Shown here in pieces: positions 56,602 through 64,000 of a DNA stretch of 64,000 bases (position 1 is the first letter of the stretch; every line of letters starts with the position of its first letter). Origin of the DNA: Lineus longissimus. Taxonomy: Eukaryota; Nemertea; Pilidiophora; Heteronemertea; Lineidae. The translations under genes were made by a program, and so were the position numbers. Under the pieces are notes generated by a model that saw nothing but the letters and a program-made list of their open reading frames with translations, was not told the origin of the DNA and made no database searches. The stretch covers positions 2,420,001 to 2,484,000 of the forward strand of contig NC_088321.1 of the NCBI RefSeq assembly GCF_910592395.1. Direction: 5' to 3'.

Positions 56602-58021
56602 TTTTGGCTCACCGTAGGGGAGTCTTATGTAATACCGCAGTGTCCATCGTCCGTCGTCGTCGTCCGTCGTCGTATCCTATTTAAAAAACAGTGGCACGTT
56701 TCTTAACCGCTAGGGCTATGAACTTAAAACTTTGTACACAGCACCCCCTAGGTCAGGTGACCTCTGACACTGAATTTCGGTCCAATCTGATTCTCAACTT
56801 GGCCACCAGGGGGCCAAATGTTGATATCTAAAAAGTGTGATATCTCGCTTATTAGTGACTTGTTTTCGATGAAACTTGTGTTGTAGGTACTCATAGCAAA
56901 TATTCATCTTATATTATACGGGTTTTTAATTTGACCTACTTTTCAAGTTCACAGAGGTCATATGGCTTAAATTGGCCGTTAGAGTGTAAACTATGGCACG
57001 TTTCTTAACCACTAAAGCTATGAACTTGAAACTTGGTACATATAACCCCCTATATCACATAGCCTCTGGTGCTGAATTTCAGTTTGATCTGATTCTCAAC
57101 TTTGCCACCAGGGGGCCAAAAGTGGATATCTAAAAAGTGTGATATCTCGCTTATATTAAGTGACTTGTTTTCGATAAAATTTTTATGGTAGGTACTCTTA
57201 GGAAGAATACATCACATGTCTTACGGGTTTTCAATTTGACCTACTTTTCAAGGTCGCAGAGGTCATATGGCGTAAATTGGCCGTTGGAGTGTAAACTATG
57301 GCACGTTTCTTAACCAGTAAAGCTATGAACTTGAAACTTGGTGCATATAACCCCCTACATCAGATAACCTTTGATGCCGAATTTTGGCCTGATCTGATTC
57401 TTTATTCGGCCACCAGGGGGCCATAATGGAAAAAGGAAGAAGTGCAATATCTTGCTTATTTGAGTGAATTGTTTTCGATAAAATTTTTATGGCAGGGACT
57501 TCTAGCAAGGATACACCACATGTCCTACGATTTTTGGATTTGACCTCCTTTTCTAGGTCACAGAGGTCAAATGGCGTAAATTGGCCATTAGAGTGTAACT
57601 ATGGCACGTTTCTTAACTGCTGAAGCTATGGACTTGAAAGTTGGTACATGTAACCCCCTACATCAGATAATCTCTGACATCGAATTTTGGCCTCATCTGA
57701 TTCTTGATTTGGCCACCAGGGGGTCAAAACTGAAAAAGTAGGACGTGCAATATCTTGCTTATTAATGACTTTTTTTCGATGAATTTTTTATTGCAGGGAC
57801 TCTTAGCAATCACACGATATTGATCTTGTTGATGTCATAGACAATTATTGGTTGGATCATAAACTTATATATACTGCCCTGTCTTATTACTTGACATCAA
57901 TACACATCTAAAAAAAGTCTTCATGCCTGATTGTGTTCACCTGATTCACCTCTAAACTAAGCATGATCCTGCCTACTAAAAGATGTATACGGTGAGCACA
58001 ATGGCCCCTGGCCGTTTCATT
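56602..58021 (+). mobile_element. Helentron-like element C, 1.4 kb
   Basis: The left end is TTTTGGCTCACCGTAGGGGA and the right end TACGGTGAGC (57988-57997) plus palindrome ATGGCCCCTGGCCGT (58001-58015) and TTCATT. It carries nearly four tandem units, one fewer than element A. Its last 760 bp are almost identical to the end of element A, including the endonuclease tail VIDNYWLDHKLIYTAL at about 57835-57885. Confidence 0.82.
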
Positions 58022-59865
58022 TTAGTTTAAGACATAACTTTTAAAGGCAAGAGTCATAAGATGCATGTTAAGGACATACACAGTCATATACTGTCAAGAA
58101 TCAATTATTGATATCATCTATATCTAAGCATGTGGCCGATGCTGAATACGCATAAGTTAATTACTAACCCGGAGAGTCGGGGACGTTTTTTTGGCCACAC
58201 CAGATGTATCACGTGCCAGAAGATTTCTACAGGAAACTATCTCGTTGACTAAGTTACGGTAGTACTTCATGTATTTGTGTTACCCTGCAACCATTGCTAG
58301 TGTAGCCAGCACATCCATATTCCTTCAGTATTCATCATTGCTTTGCCAAAGGATCAACGGAGTTATTAGGGTAGTATTACCAAGCTGCAAGCTGCCCAGT
58401 CACCTCCTAACACACATGCAGCAAAAGTCATCAAATTTCACACAGAATTGCAGAAAAAAAATTATGATTGAAACATCACGCTTTTAATTTTTGATTTTAA
58501 TCTCGACAGGACCTGTTTGAGCCCTCGGTGCAGAAATCACCTCAGTGCGGTTCTCGCTCTCTGGATTTTTGTCCGCTGATAATAGACGTCATCATTTCGG
58601 CACTCGTCTACCCACGACGACGACACTGGCAATGACAGTCGAACTATCGGGCGGACGACGGCTTGCACTCGTGGGGCGGGAAAAGTTCCGTCGCCAGGAG
58701 TTTTGTTACTCAGATAACGCTACTTTTCCTAATTTCATTTTCAAAAATAATAGTTTGCTAACGAAGCAGGGGAAGCACAGGCATATAGATGAGATAATAT
58801 ATCTCGTCTTTTTAATGATGGCATTCCAGCGCAATGTCAATAAAATGATGTTTTAATGATCAACTGTACGTCATCTCCATCACTTAAAAAACATGACTGT
58901 CATACCACCCGTGAAAATATTCTATCTCCGATTAAATAATGCCTTTTCAGGTGAGCAGTTCCATACTCATTTAGTTGTTCTAGCCTTCATTACCTTGACA
59001 AAGGTCATGGGCGGTTGTGGTACCGGCCTTCCGTCACGATGATGATCGATCGACTGTTATCAAAAGATAACCATGGGATATTTCATCATCAAGAATGTTA
59101 TTAATCGGGATTGCTTACCTTCTGCCTCTGAAAGTAAAGTAAAGATGCAGAGATATAACGAGTGTAAACACCATAATAGAAAAAAAATCAATGCATATCG
59201 ATATCAATGTCCTGATTTGCAATACTTTGCCAACATTCCATTACCATACGCTAACACTATCAAACATAAAAGAACTAGTCGATCTTTAAGGAGAAGTAGC
59301 TGCAACCCATTCAAACAATTCAGTGACAATTTTGCACCCATTTAGACATTGATATTTTCTCTGAGTGTATGCAGTTTGAAGAGTCAGGCCAATGCTATCT
59401 ATCCGTGGTGATAAAAATGCATATTATTAAAGGTGTAATTCCGGTACGACTATTTACTAAGACTGCAAATATAACTAACTCGATATAAACGAATATTGGA
59501 AGTTTTGTATAAAATAATTGGGGATAAACTAGTGTCAGCAATAGTTTATTAGGTCTACTAACTAGATGAGTATCCTGATTTAGGGTTAAGTACATGTACT
59601 ATAAAAAAACACATTCGCATTCTTCATAGAAGTCAGAAAGAACTGAGAAGTAGGCAAAAAAATAATGAAGGGATAGTCTAACATAAAGGTAAGTTGAAAA
59701 GAATACTATGTATAGAACAACCAAGCGGTGTAATTATTATTCGCTCCCGAATGACAGTAGATCAGACCACTCATCAGGTGACGGTATAGAGTCAAGTTTT
59801 AGATATACGCAGTAGCTCTACCACCTCGATGTTGGACATTACGGTAGTTTAATAAGGGTTTCATA
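58022..59865. other. no gene recognised
   Basis: Short open frames exist (58269-58856, 59073-59345), but none has splice support, composition or motifs that I recognise as coding. Confidence 0.35.
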
Positions 59866-59868
59866 GTA

Positions 59869-61024
59869 GTGATGCGGAAAAGTGCCATTGAAGCTTGCTT
59901 TCAACACGGGAAGTTTCAGTCGCTGTTGTATCTAGAGCAATGTCGGGCGCAGAAATCGAAAAGGAGCTGATGGCGGTCGTCTTTACCTCTTCCATGTTTC
60001 ACAATTATATTTATGGAAAGGAAGACGTAATAATAGAAACGGACCACATGCCGTTGTGGTAGCTATTACAAGAAAACACACTGGCCGCAGCACAGGGGAG
60101 GCTGCAACGCTTACTCCTTGGATAAAAGATATATCAGTTTGATATGGTATCAAAAAAAGGAAAGGCACTGCAAATGGCCAACACTCTTTAACGCGCTGCT
60201 TCTCAAACCAGCAGATGTAAACCTAGATCAGCGATCAAGTGACTGTGATGACCTCACAGTTTTTTAGTCCAATTAGCGACAACAAACTTGAGGAACTAAT
60301 GCAAGCTACTACTGATGATCGCATTCTACAGAAGTTGAGTACGTGGCGGGATGGTTCGACCATGTCGGGGAAATCGCACTGAAGGTAACACGGTAGGGCA
60401 TCTTTCCGTACGCTCAGAATGAGGTTGCTAAAACTCTAAGTTATAACTAACAAGAAGTAACAAACATCCTGAGCGGGACGCGAACTGGGAGCCTTCGGAT
60501 TGATAGTCCATCGCTCCACTGTAAATAGCGGGGAGCAGCTGCCGGCCATGGACATTGTCTGCATGATATTCACCAATTCTTTATATATAATATATGTAGT
60601 GCTACCCCTAACCAAAACCCAAGTCCTAACCCCCCCCCCCCCCCCCCCCCCCGAGCCAGGCGGGGGGGATATTACTCAAGGAGGCATTAGAAACCTTATA
60701 AACCTGTAACCACCCGCAAGGTACTAGTAGAGCCATCTACAGGACATCTGTGTAACTAAAAGTTATTATATAGGTCATTATATAGGTCACCTCATCCTGA
60801 ACGTTCGGAAAGATGTTTAACCGTCCACCTTACCGTACGTTTCGTTTCGCGATGAACTACTTGTCGATAATGGCATTGTTTTCAGAGGACAGAAAAAAAT
60901 GGTTGCCATCAAACTTCAACAGGACTGCATGAAGCAAGCACACGGTGGCCATATTGGCTGCGACGCCACAAACCGCCGTGCTCGTGACATTCTATCCTGG
61001 ATGTCAATGAACAATGATATCTAA
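59869..61024 (+). pseudogene. Gypsy-type retrotransposon RNase H and integrase remnant
   Basis: From 59869 a broken frame carries VVSRAMSGAEIEKELMAVVF, ETDHMPLW and YQFDMVSKKGKA, the RNase H region of Ty3/Gypsy polyproteins. The segment NKLEELMQATTDDRILQKL follows at about 60275. After a 400-bp interruption with a tRNA-like sequence and a poly-C run, 60830-61020 encodes FRDELLVDNGIVFRG and HGGHIGCDATNRRARDI, the zinc-binding N-terminus of a Gypsy integrase. Stops are frequent. Reverse transcriptase, integrase core and LTRs are not seen. Confidence 0.8.
60445..60525 (-). repeat. tRNA-like sequence within the Gypsy remnant
   Basis: On minus AGTGGAGCGATGGACTATCA and CCAGTTCGCGTCCCGCTC have the spacing of A and B boxes. 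It lies in the stretch that separates the two Gypsy parts, so it is probably the head of an inserted SINE. Confidence 0.5.
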
Positions 61025-61038
61025 ACAATGGTTAAATT

Positions 61039-62720
61039 ATGCAGTCTGTGCCTTGGGTACGTCTGAGACGTAAGCTGCTGCGACAGTCGGGCAGAGACAA
61101 CTCTGAACTTTCTGCTGCTCACAAAGAAACAACTGCGCTTCGCTCAAGGGTCGGTGCAGTCGAACGCGACATCACCACAATGAAACTGTCATCCGAGACG
61201 TATGCTGCTGCTGCCACAGCCTCTAAAACTTCATCACCGCAGCATGAGTCGATTCCTCCTGGCGAACCACCAAGGAACTTTGAGACAATTATCATCAGGA
61301 GTACTAGTAATACGAGCTCACGGTCCGAAACGCATTAGCATTCTCAGAATGTCCCACTTTTTTTCTGGAGCTTGTGGATTCGTTGGTGTGGTACACTAAC
61401 CAAGTCGGAGGAGAGCACCTCTTTTCGTTGGATTTAGATATCTTGCCCCGCACAACTTCCGAATCAATCGTTAAATTCCTTACGGACCATGCGATCATGG
61501 CACGTACTGTTCGACTGATCAAAAGCAAATTCAAGGGAGCTCAATCGGCAAAAAAGTATCGTGGACTTCGAGGATAAAGATACACTTCTCGAGTATACTC
61601 CTGGCCTGAGGGCGTGCTATGTCGCGAATGGATTGATTAGTTTCTTCGTTAAATAATGATGTCAACGACCTTTTGTATAGGAAAAGGATTCCGCATTCCC
61701 TGCTGGAACGCACGCGGTGTGATGGTTGGCGTTCCCTACGTTGATAATCTCTTGTGCGCAAGTTAAATCGACCTCATCGGTATTTGGCAACACTGGTTAT
61801 ATCCAGACTCGCTTTACCTTCTGCAGTCTATTAGCGATGATTACGTTTCATTTGGTGTCGCCACGAATGAACTTCTTATAAGTGACAACGGATGGATCGG
61901 AACTTTTTTCATGTGGAAAATATGCCTCGCAGCTATCATCCGCGTGCTTGATCTGAACAGCGATCGTGTTGTAGGAGTGAGCCTTATCCTTGCTTCGCAG
62001 AGGCCTGTGTTTTTCTTTATTGCATACTTGCCAAGCTCTTACTATCCTGCAAGCATCTTCGTGGAGTACGTGGATTATATTTTCAAAATTTGCGAATTTT
62101 ACGGCTCCACCGGTTAAATAGCGAACATGGGATCTAATAAATGCGCAAATTAGTCGTGAAAGAACCCCCAGCGTGACATCCTGTCAAAGAGCTAGGTGTC
62201 TTGAGTCCTTTTTATCGCTGAAAAGAACGAATCGGTTTCCTATCCCCGTTAGTAACTCGTGTTCGGACACCACCCCAAATGAAGTGGACTTTCTTTCCGA
62301 CAATACAACCCGCCGCTATGAGCAAAGCTGCCGAACTGACCATTCCACAAAGGAACTCCCGTAAACGACACCGTCCTCACTGGAATGACAATCTTAAATC
62401 TCTCCACGAAAACATGCGCCTCGTAGGCACGAGTGGCTAAAAGCTGGTAAATCGAGTGAACCGAACTCAACCAAATGTGTAGAGTATAAGCGGCACAGGC
62501 GCATATTTCGTGCAGATCTTAGAAATTTAATGAAGAAATGTTGAGAATGAATTTTACAACAGTCTGAGCTCTGCTTTTAAATTCTGGAAACTGGTGAAAA
62601 GGCATCGGCGTCCTCCACCATCGGCACTGAGCTTTGATTATACAATTTACCATAGCTCTGCTGATTTTTGCAACAAGTGGGCAGAGTACTTCGAAAATAT
62701 CTTTATAGACTAGACAATTG
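61039..62720 (+). pseudogene. LINE remnant: ORF1 and endonuclease
   Basis: The first part (61039-61338) is Ala/Ser/Thr-rich with a coiled-coil-like stretch (HKETTALRSRVGAVERDI). The next (61400-61577) has ILPRTTSESIVKFLTDHAIM and KSKFKGAQSAKKYR, an RRM-like ORF1 C-terminus. From about 61760 the endonuclease begins (LYPDSLYLLQSISDDYVSFG), followed by LNSDRVVGVSLILASQRP and FFIAYLPSSYYP (61911-62117). A later frame near 62480-62700 has the linker (YKRHRRIFRADLRN, FWKLVKRHRRPP). No RT domain follows. Stops throughout. Confidence 0.7.
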
Positions 62721-63390
62721 TGTAGAAGCTGAATCTCACTTTGTCAGATTCGGTACATCACACCGGTCTAAATAATTCAAGGACTTCGTAGTGCTTCGAA
62801 CTTTAAACACTACGAGCAGCCCTTACTTCCATTCTAGCAATGGCCAGGCGGAGCTGTTCAAAGCGTCTGTTAAGGACATCTCACAGGGATCATAGTGAAT
62901 TTTACATGAACTTGCATTGTTAAATTGGCGGAATACTGCTATGGCTCTCATGATCAAGCGCAACGAAATTTGTCTCGGTGCACGTGACGCGCTCAACGCT
63001 TCCCACAGCTGAAGGCCCTGCTTGAACCCCATATAAATAGTCCAAAAATCGTCCAAAAATGCCGATCTGAACTCCGTCGAAATTTAACGATATCCGTGAA
63101 CAAATCATCCAAACTTTTGACACATTTGGTCCAAAGTAATAATGTTCGCATTCCGACCGATAAAGGATATGATATGGGTGAGATATTCACAAGGAGAGCG
63201 GACCAATCCAGATCTAATCATGTCCAAGCCAAACCAGGAGGATTCCAATAACAGAAGAACCGCAACCATCTCTTCAAAAAAGTGGCAAGTTATAGTTACA
63301 ATAACGATAGCAATTCTCCGCAGGGTCACGCAGTCATCTGTGCCACTATAAACTGCACCAGCTCCTCAGACTGACGCAGGACATCCTCCA
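62721..63390. other. no certain gene
   Basis: Open frames on both strands overlap without motifs I recognise. Probably decayed retroelement sequence. Confidence 0.3.
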
Positions 63391-63399
63391 ATTACCTCA

Positions 63400-63655
63400 C
63401 AGACTTCCAGACAGACTTCTTGCAATATGTCAACTTGAAAGTCGAGAAAGAAAGGGACACCCGGAATATTCTGTTACAAAAGAACAATTGGAGCATCTTC
63501 TGGGTATTGGCTTTACTCTGGCTTCAATTGCCAGGAGAAAGTTGCTCGGAATGTGAAGTCGCCAGACAGTCGACCGCCACATGAACCATTTTCAAGTTCA
63601 AACACGTCGCCAGAAGTTGAGTGAATTAAGCAGAGAGGAACTGGTGAAGAATCGG
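63400..63655 (+). pseudogene. helix-turn-helix part of an integrase-type transposase (tentative)
   Basis: One frame reads LPDRLLAICQLESRERKGHP, EYSVTKEQLEHLLGIGFTLA and, after a stop at about 63559, SRQTVDRHMNHFQV. The pattern REQLEYLL-GF-x-IA-x-LGVS-x-T-x-RR is common at the N-terminus of integrase-core proteins encoded by some animal transposons. The stop in the recognition helix breaks it. No integrase core follows within the window. Confidence 0.4.
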
Positions 63656-63756
63656 TGCGACGAATAAACCATGAAACGGGCGAGGGCAGTTGTACTCACC
63701 GTATAGATATTTGGTGGTAAGGAATGCATCCTGGAAACATGCTACATGTATAGTAT

Positions 63757-63945
63757 ATAGGTCAAACCAAAGTCGTGATGTATCACTGCTTGGAATATGC
63801 ATCCTTGCTAGGAGAACCTACCATAATTTTTTTATTGAAAACGAGTCACTCATAATATAAGAGAGATATCACACTTTTTAGGTTTCCACTTCTGGCCCCC
63901 TGGTGGCCAAGTCAAGAATCAGATCGGACCGAAATTCACTATCAG
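63757..63945 (-). repeat. solo fragment of the 302-bp Helentron unit
   Basis: On minus the text GAATTTCGGTCCGATCTGAT, GGCCACCAGGGGGCC and AAAAGTGTGATATCTC match the internal unit of elements A-C. No element ends are seen in the remaining window. Confidence 0.75.
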
Positions 63946-64000
63946 GATATGCAGGACAGACAGTCCGTGCGGTAGCTTTGGGGATAGCCAGCTGTTCATA

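Noticed and set aside
52963-57508. Identical 61-codon minus-strand frames at 52963-53148 and 57323-57508
   Set aside because: They are identical only because the 302-bp repeat copies are nearly identical; the frame is antisense to the repeat and has no start context or motif.
1-64000. CRISPR array, bacterial operon or phage content
   Set aside because: The tandem repeats seen are long (57 or 302 bp) or microsatellites without CRISPR-like spacers, and the coding pieces are spliced eukaryotic exons and retroelements.

Overview
The window reads as nuclear DNA from an invertebrate animal. Coding pieces are short exons with GT/AG borders, introns reach about 8 kb, and much of the rest is transposable elements. 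The repeat types (Helentron-like elements with CGTCGTCGT tracts and about 300-bp internal repeats, BEL/Pao and Gypsy remnants, several LINEs, TTAA-target DNA transposons with THAP domains, tRNA-derived SINEs) are those of marine invertebrates such as lancelets, hemichordates, brachiopods or molluscs. The sequence alone does not let me choose between these groups.

Left third (1-25 kb). The one clear host gene is on the minus strand. Seven exons between 19630 and 4603 join with matching splice phases into one 346-codon frame. It encodes a charged coiled-coil-like segment, a helical segment resembling a death-effector fold, and a Ser/Thr protein kinase domain up to HRDIK. The 5' end and the kinase C-lobe are not visible. 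Its 8-kb intron (10876-18965) holds two degenerate LINEs. The first LINE is split by a 1.7-kb Helentron-like element, and its reading frame resumes on the far side. Other introns hold hairpin MITEs and tRNA-like repeats. Two plus-strand exons of an unrecognised gene lie at 23.8-24.9 kb.

Middle (26-36 kb). A second copy of the 1.7-kb element (26416-28092) is followed by remnants: a BEL/Pao piece on minus (about 29.0-29.5 kb), a LINE 3' end (30.2-30.7 kb), a BEL/Pao gag-protease-RT remnant on plus (31.3-34.1 kb), a LINE with ORF1 and endonuclease (34.2-35.9 kb), and an AT-rich degenerate tandem repeat (35.9-36.3 kb).

Transposase cluster (36.6-48.3 kb). A Kolobok-like transposase gene with introns lies on plus (37.5-40.2 kb). 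A Mutator-like transposase pseudogene lies on minus (45351 to 41191) and is split by two later insertions: a Helentron-like element (43063-43907) and a TTAA-flanked THAP-domain element (41281-42670). A SINE and a TTAA-flanked MITE follow; the MITE sits in a second copy of the Kolobok gene's 3' flank.

Right part (50-64 kb). There is a BEL/Pao-like fragment (50.1-50.3 kb), three Helentron-like copies with 302-bp tandem units (51.9-53.7, 55.8-56.4, 56.6-58.0 kb), a Gypsy RNase H/integrase remnant (59.9-61.0 kb), a LINE ORF1/endonuclease remnant (61.0-62.7 kb) and a possible integrase-type helix-turn-helix fragment (63.4-63.65 kb). Apart from the kinase gene, the unknown plus-strand exons and perhaps the Kolobok-like gene, everything recognisable is mobile-element debris, much of it nested so that insertion order can be read.
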